64,000 bases of DNA from NCBI RefSeq assembly GCF_021283545.2, contig NZ_CP128540.1, forward strand, positions 841,501-905,500. The letters run 5' to 3'. Positions 1-8,528 of this stretch are shown here, piece after piece; position 1 is the stretch's first letter; each line of letters opens with the position of its first letter. The notes under the pieces are model-generated. The model was not told where the DNA came from. It was given only the letters and a program-made list of their open reading frames with translations, and made no database searches. The translations under genes were made by a program, and so were the position numbers. The DNA comes from Pseudomonas alloputida. Its GTDB lineage: Bacteria > Pseudomonadota > Gammaproteobacteria > Pseudomonadales > Pseudomonadaceae.

Positions 1-843
1 GACTGGGATGGGACCGGCGGCAAGGTGCTCGGCAACCTGAACATCGTGCCGCAGGACATCCTGCTGGCCTTGGCGATCTTCCTCGGTGGCCTGTTCGCCA
101 TCCGTGTGGTCAAGCGCTGGCTGAGCGACCGCCTGCTGCCGGAAACCGAGATGGACGCCGGCATGCGGGCCTCGCTGGTGACCCTGGTGGGTTACCTGGG
201 TTTCCTGTTCCTGGCCATGTTGGTGATGTCGACCTTGCGTATCAACCTCACCAGCCTGACCTGGGTGGTCAGTGCCCTGTCGGTCGGTATCGGTTTCGGT
301 TTGCAGCAGATCGTGCAGAACTTCATTTCCGGCCTGATCCTGCTGACCGAGCGCCCGGTGAAGGTCGGCGACTGGGTCAGCCTGGCGGGTGTCGAGGGTG
401 ATATCCGCCGCATCAATGTCCGCGCCACCGAGATCCAGATGTCTGACCGTTCCACGGTGATCGTGCCCAATTCGCAGTTCATCTCGCAGAACGTGCGCAA
501 CGTGACCATGGGCAATGCGCTGGGCGTGGTCAGCATTACCTTGACACTGCCGCTGGAGACTGATGCCAACCGCGTCCGGGAGCTGCTGCTGGCGGCTTAC
601 CATGAGCATGAGGCGATTCTGGATGCGCCAGCTGCCTCGGTGTCGTTCAAGGACCTGACGGCCAGCGGTATGGTGATTGGTGTGAGTGGCTATGTGGCCG
701 GGCCGCGGCAGGTATCGGGAGCACGCAGCGACCTGCTGTTCACCATTCTTGGCCGGTTGCGTGATGAAGGCATTCCACTGTCTTCGCCGCAGAGCATGGT
801 GCTGGTGCAGGAGGGCGCGCGTCCGGCTGACGAGTCGATGTAG
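1..843 (+). CDS. MscS-family mechanosensitive channel, 3' part (5' truncated by window)
   Basis: The reading frame is open from base 1, so the gene starts before the window; about 280 C-terminal residues are visible. They include two hydrophobic helices followed by the Gly/Ala/Ser-rich pore helix (VSALSVGIGFGLQQIVQNF), then the beta domain with the conserved VKVGDWV and VIVPNSQF segments that define MscS channels, and a short alpha/beta tail. In this family the protein sits in the inner membrane and opens on membrane tension to release solutes during osmotic downshock. The missing N-terminal part could make it a large KefA/MscK-like member, but this cannot be judged here. Confidence 0.9.
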   Translation, partial: DWDGTGGKVLGNLNIVPQDILLALAIFLGGLFAIRVVKRWLSDRLLPETEMDAGMRASLVTLVGYLGFLFLAMLVMSTLRINLTSLTWVVSALSVGIGFGLQQIVQNFISGLILLTERPVKVGDWVSLAGVEGDIRRINVRATEIQMSDRSTVIVPNSQFISQNVRNVTMGNALGVVSITLTLPLETDANRVRELLLAAYHEHEAILDAPAASVSFKDLTASGMVIGVSGYVAGPRQVSGARSDLLFTILGRLRDEGIPLSSPQSMVLVQEGARPADESM

Positions 844-899
844 GCATCGGGGGGCAGTCCAGCTGGTAGGAGCGGGGGTGGACACACACCGGAGTTTGG

Positions 900-965
900 A
901 CACAGGCCGCTGTAGGAACGGGTTTACCCGCGAACACCGGCAGAGCCGGTGCCATAACGCGACCC
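900..965. repeat. REP-like intergenic palindrome
   Basis: The gap between the channel gene and the convergent aldehyde dehydrogenase holds a degenerate copy of the short Pseudomonas REP sequence (GGAACGGGTTTACCCGCGAA, then ACCGGCAGAGCCGGTGC). Similar palindromes occur elsewhere in the window. It probably forms a hairpin and may act as a transcription barrier between the converging genes. Confidence 0.5.
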
Positions 966-974
966 CTTGCGATA

Positions 975-2405
975 TCAGCCCAGACAGCGGGTTACATGCT
1001 TGATCGACTGATAGGCCGACAACCCCCAAGGCCCCAGCTCACGGCCGATCCCGCTGCCCTTGGTGCCCCCCCAGGACGTTTCGACGAACACCGCCTGCAC
1101 CGAGTTGATCCACACATGGCCAACCTCCAGCGCATCGGCCACGCGCTCGGCGCGTTCCAGGTCGGCGGAGCATACTGTAGCCACCAGCCCGAAGCGGCTG
1201 TCATTGGCTTCGGCAATGGCCTGTTCCTCGGTGGCAAAGCGCCATGCGCAGAGCACCGGGCCAAAGATTTCCTCGGTCCACAGGCGGCTGTCTTTCGGCA
1301 CATCGGTATACAGCGTCGGGCTGACGAACCAGCCTTCACGGTCCAGTGCATGGCCGCCAGCCAGGCACTGCAAACCTTCTTCCCGCGCCGTGGCAAAGTA
1401 GCTGGCCACCTTCAGCCATTGCGCCTGGCTGGTCAGCGGGCCCATGTCGACCTCTTCGGTCAAAGGATTACCCACCCGCAGGTTTTCCAGTGCCGCCTGC
1501 AAGCGCGGCAGCAGTGCATCGGCAATGCCGTCCTGCACCAGCAGCCGCGATGTGGCCGAACACATCTGGCCGGCATTCCAGCTGATGCCGGCAACAATCC
1601 ATTCCACTGCCTGGTCGACATCGCAATCATCGAACACCACGATGGCCGACTTGCCACCCAGTTCCAGCGTCACCGGCCGGCACTGCGCCGAAGCGCTGCG
1701 CATCACTTGGCTGCCGACGCTGTTGCTACCGGTGAAGGACAACTTGTCCAGGCCGTTGTGATTGCTCAGCGCGGCGCCGGTCTCGGCCTTGCCGTTGACG
1801 ATGTTCAGCACCCCGGCGGGCAACCCCAGGGCGTCGGCGATCTGGCCGTAGGCCTGCTCGATCAGCGGGGTGACCTCTGAAGGCTTGAGCACCACGGTGC
1901 AACCGGCGGCCAGGGCCGGGGCAAGTTTCCAGGCGCTGGTCACCAACGGGAAGTTCCACGGCACGATCAGGCCGACCACGCCCACCGGTTCAAGGCGGGT
2001 GCGGGCGGTGAAACCCGGCGCAGCCAGGGGCACGGTGCGGTTTTTCGATGGCAGCTGCTCGGCCAGCTCGGCGTAATAGCCAAAGGTGGCGATGGCGTCA
2101 TCCAGGTCAATCTCCGCTTCGTGACGCGGTTTGCCGTTATTGCGCATCTGCACGGTGACAAGCGCTTCGCGGCGCTGCCCGAGCTGTTCGGCAAAACCAC
2201 GCAGGAAGGCGGCACGTTCACTGGCGCAGGTGCTTTTCCAGGCGGGCAGGGCGCTGCGGGCAGCGGCGACGGCCTGGTCGACCTGGCTCACGCTGGCGGC
2301 CATCAGCTCGGCGAACGGTTGCCCCAGCGCAGGGTCGTTGACGCTGATGCAGTCGCTGCCTTGGCCTTCGACCCAATGGCCGGCGATATAGTGGGAAGTG
2401 GTCAT
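975..2405 (-). CDS. NAD(P)-dependent aldehyde dehydrogenase
   Basis: 476 residues, the normal length for the ALDH superfamily. It would oxidise an aldehyde to the carboxylate with NAD(P)+ in the cytoplasm. Visible motifs are the IVPWNFPL segment, KPSEVTP, the FTGS cofactor loop, the general base Glu in LELGGKS, the catalytic Cys in GQMCSATS, and EIFGPV near the C terminus. It resembles the betaine-aldehyde/aminoaldehyde branch, but the substrate cannot be fixed from sequence. It follows the NCS1 permease with a 13-base gap, so the two are very likely co-transcribed and the imported compound may yield the aldehyde. Confidence 0.93.
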   Translation of the reverse strand: MTTSHYIAGHWVEGQGSDCISVNDPALGQPFAELMAASVSQVDQAVAAARSALPAWKSTCASERAAFLRGFAEQLGQRREALVTVQMRNNGKPRHEAEIDLDDAIATFGYYAELAEQLPSKNRTVPLAAPGFTARTRLEPVGVVGLIVPWNFPLVTSAWKLAPALAAGCTVVLKPSEVTPLIEQAYGQIADALGLPAGVLNIVNGKAETGAALSNHNGLDKLSFTGSNSVGSQVMRSASAQCRPVTLELGGKSAIVVFDDCDVDQAVEWIVAGISWNAGQMCSATSRLLVQDGIADALLPRLQAALENLRVGNPLTEEVDMGPLTSQAQWLKVASYFATAREEGLQCLAGGHALDREGWFVSPTLYTDVPKDSRLWTEEIFGPVLCAWRFATEEQAIAEANDSRFGLVATVCSADLERAERVADALEVGHVWINSVQAVFVETSWGGTKGSGIGRELGPWGLSAYQSIKHVTRCLG

Positions 2406-2418
2406 GATCGGTTTCCAG

Positions 2419-3918
2419 TCAGGCCATTTCGGCGGTGGTCACAGGCGTATGCGCGGTGCTTTTGCAACGCACCCATCGCGGGCCCAGGGGGCCATAAACG
2501 CCAGCAGGTTCAGGGAACAGGTTGAGCAACAGCAGGTACAGCACGCCAGCCAGCCCCAGCGTGACCGGCAGGCTCAGGTCGATGCCGCCCGCCAGGTCAC
2601 CCAGTGGGCCGACGAACTGCCCCGGCAGGTTGACGAAGCACAGGCCAACCGCCGCGCTGGGGATCCACGCCCCCATGCCGCGCCAGTTCCAGCCGTGCAG
2701 GAACCAGTAGTGGCCACCACGCTGGCCGCGGGTGAATACCTGCAGGTCGTCGGCGTGGTAGAAGCCGCGGCGGGTAATCAGGCCAAGGATCATGATCACC
2801 ATCCACGGGCTGGTGCAGGTAATGATCAGCACGGCAAAGGTCGATACGCTCTGCACGAGGTTGAAGGTGAAGCGGCCAATGAAGATGAAGCCAATCGCCA
2901 GCACGCCGATCAGCAGCGTAGCGCCAGCACGGCTGAGCAGGCGCGGGAACACGCTGGACATGTCCAGGCCGGTGCCATACAGCGCGGTGGTGCCGGTGGA
3001 CATGCCGCCGATCACCGCAATCAGGCACACCGGCAGGAAGAACCAGCTAGGGGCAACTGCCAGCAGGCCGCCGACATAGTTGTTGGCGGCAATGTAGTCC
3101 GGCGCCTGGGTGGCGACCAAGGTGGCCGTACACAGGCCGAACAGGAACGGAATCAGCGTCGCCCCCTGTGCCGCGATCACTGCCAGCATGATGCGTGCCT
3201 TGGGGGTTTCGCGTGGAATGTAGCGCGACCAGTCACCCAGGAAGGCGCCAAACGACACCGGGTTGCTCATGGCCAGGATCGCCGCGCCGACGAACGCAGC
3301 CCAGAAGCCTGCCTGGCCAAGGTTGACGCTGCCTGCGTAGCCGGCATCGAAGGGCCCGGCAAAGGCGACGATGCCCAGCAGGAACAGCAGGCTCGAGGCC
3401 CAAACGGCAATCTTGTTGACCCACAGCATGAAGCGGAAGCCAAAGATGCATACCACCAGGACCAGCACCGCGAACAAACCATAGGCCAGGCCGAGGGTCA
3501 GGTCGGTCTCTGGCAGGCCGGCCAGGCGCTTGGCACCACCGACCAACGCATCGCCCGAGCTCCACACCGAGAGCGAGAAAAACGCCACCGCCGTAAGCAG
3601 CGACAGGAACGAGCCGACGATGCGCCCGTGTACGCCAAAGTGCGCGCCCGATGAAACAGCGTTGTTGGTGCCGTTAAGCGCGCCAAACAGCCCCATCGGT
3701 GCAAGGATCAGCGCGCCGATGCCAACGCCAAGCAGAATCGCCCACACACCCGCCTGGAATGACAACCCGAAAAGCACCGGGAAGCTGCCCAGTACGGCGG
3801 TAGCGAAGGTATTGGCACCGCCGAAGATCAGGCGGAACAGGTCTAGCGGGGAGGCGTCGCGTTGATCGGCGGGGATCTGTTCGACGCCGTTGGTCTCGAT
3901 ACCGGTCGAGTGGCTCAT
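2419..3918 (-). CDS. NCS1-family nucleobase/cytosine-type permease
   Basis: About 499 residues with roughly twelve hydrophobic segments. The sequence fits the NCS1 (purine/cytosine permease, CodB-like) family: a hydrophilic N terminus, the first helix with GANTFATAVLGSFPVLFGLSF, and the GNLLGVLV-like region replaced by GLFGALNGTNNAVSSGAHFG. I chose ATG at 3918 because GGAG lies about 8 bases upstream; an open frame runs further up to 4056 but lacks family similarity. It lies between a SnoaL-like gene (92-base gap) and the aldehyde dehydrogenase. The substrate is probably a nucleobase, hydantoin or related small N-heterocycle imported with H+ or Na+. Confidence 0.9.
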   Translation of the reverse strand: MSHSTGIETNGVEQIPADQRDASPLDLFRLIFGGANTFATAVLGSFPVLFGLSFQAGVWAILLGVGIGALILAPMGLFGALNGTNNAVSSGAHFGVHGRIVGSFLSLLTAVAFFSLSVWSSGDALVGGAKRLAGLPETDLTLGLAYGLFAVLVLVVCIFGFRFMLWVNKIAVWASSLLFLLGIVAFAGPFDAGYAGSVNLGQAGFWAAFVGAAILAMSNPVSFGAFLGDWSRYIPRETPKARIMLAVIAAQGATLIPFLFGLCTATLVATQAPDYIAANNYVGGLLAVAPSWFFLPVCLIAVIGGMSTGTTALYGTGLDMSSVFPRLLSRAGATLLIGVLAIGFIFIGRFTFNLVQSVSTFAVLIITCTSPWMVIMILGLITRRGFYHADDLQVFTRGQRGGHYWFLHGWNWRGMGAWIPSAAVGLCFVNLPGQFVGPLGDLAGGIDLSLPVTLGLAGVLYLLLLNLFPEPAGVYGPLGPRWVRCKSTAHTPVTTAEMA

Positions 3919-4010
3919 GGTGGTGCTCCAGCGCGGTTGTTGTAGCCAGCGCAGTGCGCGGGCCTTCTTGTGGGTGCGATGGCAGGGCGGCAGCGCCGCG
4001 TAAAGGGTGA

Positions 4011-4400
4011 TCAGGCCGGCGTTACGACCGACAGGTGCTCGTGGCAGGCCAGCCACTGGTCACCATGGCGACGGAAGACGATGGTCTCGCGCTCGCTCAA
4101 CGGGTGCTCTTCACCGCCGATGCGGATATGCGTGGCCACATCGTGCATGAACACAGCCACGTCGCCTTGCAGGCTTACATGGGCGTTGCCCGATTCGCAG
4201 GCAAGCACGGTAAAGCCCTCGGCCTGCCACTGGGCCCACAGCTCTTCATAGGCGCGACGCGACAGCAGCGGATACGGCAAGGTGTGGAACAGAAAGGTGG
4301 CGTCTTCGCTGAAGCAAGCGAAATAGCGGGCGGTGTCGTTGCTGGCGAACGCCGCGACGAGGTCGGCGGCGGCTTGCCGCACTTGAAGTGTCTGGTCCAC
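4011..4400 (-). CDS. SnoaL-like / nuclear transport factor 2 fold protein
   Basis: 129 residues starting at GTG 4400, which has GAGG upstream. The protein reads as a single NTF2-like/SnoaL-4 domain: an N-terminal helix (LVAAFASNDTARYFACFSED), then strands including ATFLFHT, FTVLACESG, VAVFMHDV and a final ETIVFRRHGDQWLACHEH. Such proteins are small cone-shaped enzymes or binding proteins, and no function can be assigned from sequence. It is the first gene of the minus-strand unit with the NCS1 permease and aldehyde dehydrogenase, which suggests a role in the same catabolic pathway. Confidence 0.8.
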   Translation of the reverse strand: MDQTLQVRQAAADLVAAFASNDTARYFACFSEDATFLFHTLPYPLLSRRAYEELWAQWQAEGFTVLACESGNAHVSLQGDVAVFMHDVATHIRIGGEEHPLSERETIVFRRHGDQWLACHEHLSVVTPA

Positions 4401-4486
4401 GGGAGTGGCCTCACGGTTTTTTTGTGATTGTGGTGAAGCGATTCTGGTGGCGGTGGGCGAGGGGAAAAATCGCTGGCGGCAAATAA

Positions 4487-4510
4487 TCAGTTCAGAAATT
4501 TGTGAACTGA
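4487..4510. promoter_or_regulatory. Near-perfect 24-base palindrome, candidate operator
   Basis: Two perfect 8-base arms (TCAGTTCA and TGAACTGA) flank the spacer GAAATTTG, whose inner six bases AAATTT are themselves palindromic. The element sits in the divergent promoter region between the SnoaL-like gene (start 4400) and ycaC (start 4612). This is the expected place for a dimeric repressor or activator to control both units. No regulator gene lies next to it, and the protein that binds is unknown. Confidence 0.6.
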
Positions 4511-4611
4511 TGGGGCACAGGGCAGTACAGGCAAGCCGACTGACGGTCTCTCCCACCCTCCATCCTTGCCTACGCTGATACTCCCAACCCGCTGAAGCAA
4601 GGAGATCCACT

Positions 4612-5232
4612 GTGGCCTTCCAATACAAGCGTCTGGACAAGAACAACGCAGCCGTACTGCTGGTCGACCATCAGACCGGTTTGCTCTCGCTGGTAAGGGA
4701 CATCGACCCCGACCGCTTCAAGAACAACGTGTTGGCCCTGTCCGACCTGGCCAAATACTTCAAGTTGCCGACCATCCTCACCACCAGTTTCGAGACGGGG
4801 CCCAACGGCCCACTGGTGCCGGAACTGAAAGAGCAGTTCCCTGATGCCCCCTACATTGCACGCCCGGGCAACATCAATGCCTGGGACAACGAAGATTTCG
4901 TCAAAGCGGTAAAAGCCACCGGCAAGAAGCAGCTGCTGATTGCTGGTGTGGTCACTGAAGTATGCGTGGCCTTCCCGGCCCTGTCGGCATTGGAGGAGGG
5001 CTTCGAGGTATTCGTCGTCACCGACGCCTCTGGCACGTTCAACGAACTGACCCGTGACTCGGCCTGGCGACGCATGGAGGCTGCCGGGGCGCAACTGATG
5101 ACCTGGTTCGGCGTGGCCTGCGAACTGCACCGTGACTGGCGCAACGACATCGAAGGGCTGGGTACCCTGTTCTCCAACCATATCCCGGACTACCGCAACC
5201 TGATGACCAGCTACAACAAGCTGGCCAAATAG
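4612..5232 (+). CDS. ycaC: YcaC-like isochorismatase-family hydrolase
   Basis: 206 residues, GTG start with AAGGAG seven bases upstream. The sequence follows E. coli YcaC closely from recall (LDKNNAAVLLVDHQTGLLSLVRD, PTILTTSFETGPNGP, INAWDNEDFVKAVKATGKKQ, FPALSALEEGF). The family is a cysteine hydrolase of the isochorismatase fold; the catalytic triad is visible as Asp in LVDHQ, Lys in KATGKKQ and Cys in TEVCVAFP. The natural substrate of YcaC is not established. It is divergent from the SnoaL/NCS1/ALDH unit and shares its regulatory region. Confidence 0.95.
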   Translation: MAFQYKRLDKNNAAVLLVDHQTGLLSLVRDIDPDRFKNNVLALSDLAKYFKLPTILTTSFETGPNGPLVPELKEQFPDAPYIARPGNINAWDNEDFVKAVKATGKKQLLIAGVVTEVCVAFPALSALEEGFEVFVVTDASGTFNELTRDSAWRRMEAAGAQLMTWFGVACELHRDWRNDIEGLGTLFSNHIPDYRNLMTSYNKLAK

Positions 5233-5240
5233 TGCCTTCT

Positions 5241-5261
5241 GGGGGCTGCACGACAGCCCCC
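5241..5261 (+). terminator. GC-rich hairpin after ycaC
   Basis: Arms GGGGGCTG and CAGCCCCC with a short loop lie 8 bases after the ycaC stop. There is no clear T run, so it may be a weak intrinsic terminator. Confidence 0.5.
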
Positions 5262-5338
5262 ACATCAATCTGCAAGCGAAGCGGCAAACTGGCATTAATC
5301 GACCATACTCACTCTTCATTAGCCTTCAGGAGCGTGTC

Positions 5339-6154
5339 ATGTCGAAGCCGTCCAGGAAGCCCCCCAAAAAACAGCCAGAAAAACTGGGCGGTAAGGCGTA
5401 CGAAAAAGCGCTCAAGAACCTGCATGTAGAGTTGGTGAAGCTACAGGAGTGGGTGGTCGCCAAGGGCCTGAAGGTATGCATTGTCTTCGAAGGCCGCGAT
5501 GGCGCCGGCAAGGGCGGCACCATCAAGGCCATTACCGAGCGTGTCAGCCCGCGGGTGTTTCGTGTAGTGGCGCTGCCCGCACCGACCGAGCGGGAAAAGA
5601 CCCAGATGTACGTGCAGCGTTACCTGGGCCATCTGCCTGCGGCGGGTGAAGTGGTGATCTTCGATCGCAGCTGGTACAACCGTGCGGGCGTTGAGCGGGT
5701 AATGGGCTTTTGCTCTGGCGAGCAAGTGGACAAGTTTCTGACCGGAGTACCCGGGTTCGAAAGGGTCATGGTCGATTCAGGGATCATCCTCATCAAGTAC
5801 TGGCTTGAAGTCAGCGCCGATGAGCAGACCCGGCGCCTGCAGGACCGCATCAACGACGGCCGCAAGCTGTGGAAGTTGTCGCCGATGGACCTCAAGTCGT
5901 ATAGCCGCTGGGATGAATACACCCAAGCGCGTGACGAAATGTTCCAGGCGTCGGATACCGCTTGGGCACCGTGGTTCATGGCCAATTCCAACGACAAACG
6001 TCGCGCCCGGCTGAATATCATCAGCCACCTGCTCAGCCGTATTCCCTACAAGGACATAACCCGCGACCAGCAGGTGAAGCTGCCCAAACGCGGCAAGATC
6101 GGCAAGTACAAGGCAGTCGCCTACCCGTTCAAGTTCGTCGAAGAACGCTTCTGA
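5339..6154 (+). CDS. ppk2: Polyphosphate kinase 2
   Basis: 271 residues, the size of a one-domain PPK2. It transfers phosphate between inorganic polyphosphate and nucleotides (class I enzymes usually make NTP from NDP, or polyphosphate in reverse). The Walker A motif is FEGRDGAGKGG, Walker B is VIFDRSWYNRAGVE, and the lid region is WLEVSADEQTRRLQDR. The first ~20 residues are Lys/Pro rich. ATG 5339 has CAGGAG about 8 bases upstream. It stands alone between ycaC and the CPA2 antiporter. The subclass (ADP, GDP or NMP preference) cannot be decided here. Confidence 0.95.
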   Translation: MSKPSRKPPKKQPEKLGGKAYEKALKNLHVELVKLQEWVVAKGLKVCIVFEGRDGAGKGGTIKAITERVSPRVFRVVALPAPTEREKTQMYVQRYLGHLPAAGEVVIFDRSWYNRAGVERVMGFCSGEQVDKFLTGVPGFERVMVDSGIILIKYWLEVSADEQTRRLQDRINDGRKLWKLSPMDLKSYSRWDEYTQARDEMFQASDTAWAPWFMANSNDKRRARLNIISHLLSRIPYKDITRDQQVKLPKRGKIGKYKAVAYPFKFVEERF

Positions 6155-6190
6155 ACCCCTCCCAGCAGGGAGCTGCGAAGGTACGAGCTC

Positions 6191-7387
6191 ATGCCACATG
6201 ACGGCAGCCTGTTGCAGGCGACGGTGGTATTCCTTTTGGCGGTGGTACTTCTGGTACCGCTGGCGCAGCGTCTGAAAATGGGCGCAGTACCGGGATACCT
6301 GTTGGCGGGTATCCTGATTGGTCCGTCGGTGTTTGGCCTGCTCGGCAACCCGGACAACGTGGCGCGGCTGTCGGAAATGGGCGTGGTCATGCTGTTGTTC
6401 GTGATTGGCCTGGAGCTGTCCCCAAAGCGTCTGTGGACCATGCGCCGGGCGCTATTTGGCGTCGGCAGCTTGCAAGTGGGGCTGACCGCTGTGCTGCTTG
6501 GGCTACTGGCATTCTGGCTGTTCGACCAATCGAAACCTGCCGCCATCGTGCTGGGCCTGGGCCTGGCGCTGTCGTCCACTGCCTTTGGCTTGCAGGTACT
6601 GGCCGAGCGCAAGGACCTGGGCAAACCTCATGGCCGCATGGCCGTGGCCATCCTGCTGTTCCAGGACATTGCCGCCATTCCCTTGATTGCCGTGGTGCCG
6701 CTGCTCGGTGGCGATGTCAGCACTGCTGACGAAGGTGCCTGGCCCTTGCTGGCTGTGGTTGTCGGCATTGGTGTGCTGATTGTTTTTGGCCGTTATCTGC
6801 TGACCCCGATATTCAAGTGGACGGTGGGTTCGGGCCTGCCTGAACTGTCGACCGCCACGGCCTTGCTGGTCGTGCTGGGCACCGCTTGGTTGATGGAGCA
6901 TGTGGGTGTGTCGATGGCGCTGGGGGCCTTCCTGGCCGGTGTGCTGATGGCCGAGTCGCCGTTTCGCCACGAACTGGAAACCCAGATCGAGCCGATCAAA
7001 GGCCTGTTTCTTGGATTGTTCTTCGTTGGCGTAGGTATGAGTGCCGACTTGCGCCTGCTGTTCGGCATGCCGCTGATGGTGTTGGGCCTGACGTTGCTGC
7101 TGGTCGCCATCAAGCTGCCCTTGTTGTATGGCCTGGGGCGCACGATGGGTGGGCTCAACAAGTCCCAGGCGCTCTGCCTGGGCGTTGTGCTGGCTTCGGG
7201 GGGCGAGTTCGCCTTCGTGGTGTTCAAGCTGGCGCTGGAGCACCAAGTGCTCACGCAAGCAGTACACGACCTGCTGGTGCTGGCCATCACCTTGTCGATG
7301 GCGGTGGTGCCCTTGGTCATGATGGCCTTGGCGCGGCAGCTGCACGATGACAGCCCTGTGCAGGCATCCCCTGAAACGGGGCAGTGA
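6191..7387 (+). CDS. CPA2-family monovalent cation:proton antiporter membrane core
   Basis: 398 residues, all hydrophobic helices of the Na+/H+ exchanger (KefB/KefC-type) domain. The motifs GYLLAGILIGPSVFG, FVIGLELSP and LLFQDIAAIPL (the QD pair of the CPA2 ion site) are visible. Kef proteins continue with a cytoplasmic RCK/TrkA-N domain of about 200 residues; here the frame ends soon after the last helix, so the regulatory domain is absent. The gene ends 40 bases before the AI-2E family gene. It probably exchanges K+ or Na+ for H+ across the inner membrane. Confidence 0.92.
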   Translation: MPHDGSLLQATVVFLLAVVLLVPLAQRLKMGAVPGYLLAGILIGPSVFGLLGNPDNVARLSEMGVVMLLFVIGLELSPKRLWTMRRALFGVGSLQVGLTAVLLGLLAFWLFDQSKPAAIVLGLGLALSSTAFGLQVLAERKDLGKPHGRMAVAILLFQDIAAIPLIAVVPLLGGDVSTADEGAWPLLAVVVGIGVLIVFGRYLLTPIFKWTVGSGLPELSTATALLVVLGTAWLMEHVGVSMALGAFLAGVLMAESPFRHELETQIEPIKGLFLGLFFVGVGMSADLRLLFGMPLMVLGLTLLLVAIKLPLLYGLGRTMGGLNKSQALCLGVVLASGGEFAFVVFKLALEHQVLTQAVHDLLVLAITLSMAVVPLVMMALARQLHDDSPVQASPETGQ

Positions 7388-7427
7388 ACTGCGCCGTGCT
7401 GGTGCACTGAATATCGGGAGATGAATC

Positions 7428-8525
7428 ATGCAGTCGAGTTTCAAGTTGGACAGCGCCCTTTCGCGGGGCTTGCTCGATGTGCTCATCAAGGCCGGTCTGG
7501 TGGCAGCCTTGGTGATCTTCGCCTTCCAGGTGTTCCAGCCGTTCCTGGAGTTGATGCTGTGGGCGGTGATTCTGGCGGTCACCTTGTACCCGTTGCATTG
7601 CCGCATCCAGCACCGCACCGGGCTCAAGCAAGGCTATGCGGCGACGCTGGTGGTGCTATTGGTTCTGGTGCTGCTGCTGGTGCCTATCTACCTGGTGGTG
7701 ATGTCCATCGGCGAATCGGTGGACAGCCTGGTGACGCTACTCAAGAGCGGCGCCTGGAGCGTACCGGTCCCGCCTGATTCCGTGGCGGCCTGGCCACTGA
7801 TCGGGCCGAAGGTGCACGCGCTGTGGTTGGCGGCCTCCGAAAACATGGCCAGTGTACTGAATCAGTGGATGCCCCAGATCAAGGGGGCCGGGCTAACGGT
7901 GCTGGGCGCTGCGGCGAGCGCCGGCGGGGCCTTCCTTCTGTTCATCGGCGCAATCATCATTTCCGGGGTCATCATGGCCTTCGGTGAACGAGGTGAAATC
8001 GCTACCCAACGCATCGCCATGCGGGTTTCAGGCGCAGAGCGCGGTAAACCCTTGGCCACGCTGTGCACGGCCACCATTCGCGCGGTGGCGCAAGGGGTGA
8101 TCGGCATTGCCTTCATCCAGATGTTGCTGATCGGTGTCGGCTTTGTCGTAAAAGGTGTTCCCGGTGCCGGGATGCTGGCCATCGTCATCCTCATGCTGGG
8201 CATTGCACAGGCCCCGGCGACGCTGGTGACCTTGCCGGTGATCATTTATGTGTTCAACGCCGAAGGCTTCACGGTGGCGACCATCATTTTTGCCATCTAC
8301 ACCTTCGTCGCCGGCCTTGCCGACAACGTGCTCAAACCGCTGCTGCTGGGGCGCGGGGTTGATGTACCGATGCCGGTGGTACTGATCGGGGCATTAGGTG
8401 GCATGGTGGTCAAAGGCATCATCGGCTTGTTTATCGGCCCGGTAATCCTCGGCGTGACGTACGTGCTGTTCTGGCAATGGGTTGCGCTGCAGGTGCCGGA
8501 GCAACCGGCACCCCCTGCCGCCTGA
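7428..8525 (+). CDS. AI-2E family transporter (PerM/YdiK-like membrane protein)
   Basis: 365 residues with about eight hydrophobic segments in the 2+5 arrangement of the AI-2E/UPF0118 family: an N-terminal pair (LVAALVIFAFQVFQPFLELMLWAVIL), a soluble loop, then a C-terminal bundle with GLADNVLKPLLLGRG, the most conserved family segment. The family includes exporters and antiporters of unclear substrate, and the name does not prove autoinducer transport. The stop is three bases before the efflux lipoprotein gene, so it belongs to the same operon. Confidence 0.9.
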   Translation: MQSSFKLDSALSRGLLDVLIKAGLVAALVIFAFQVFQPFLELMLWAVILAVTLYPLHCRIQHRTGLKQGYAATLVVLLVLVLLLVPIYLVVMSIGESVDSLVTLLKSGAWSVPVPPDSVAAWPLIGPKVHALWLAASENMASVLNQWMPQIKGAGLTVLGAAASAGGAFLLFIGAIIISGVIMAFGERGEIATQRIAMRVSGAERGKPLATLCTATIRAVAQGVIGIAFIQMLLIGVGFVVKGVPGAGMLAIVILMLGIAQAPATLVTLPVIIYVFNAEGFTVATIIFAIYTFVAGLADNVLKPLLLGRGVDVPMPVVLIGALGGMVVKGIIGLFIGPVILGVTYVLFWQWVALQVPEQPAPPAA

Positions 8526-8528
8526 GCC

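Noticed and set aside
2398..3654. Long plus-strand frame of 418 codons across the permease gene
   Set aside because: It is a high-GC shadow of the NCS1 permease; its protein is rich in Gln, Arg, Ala and His and fits no family.
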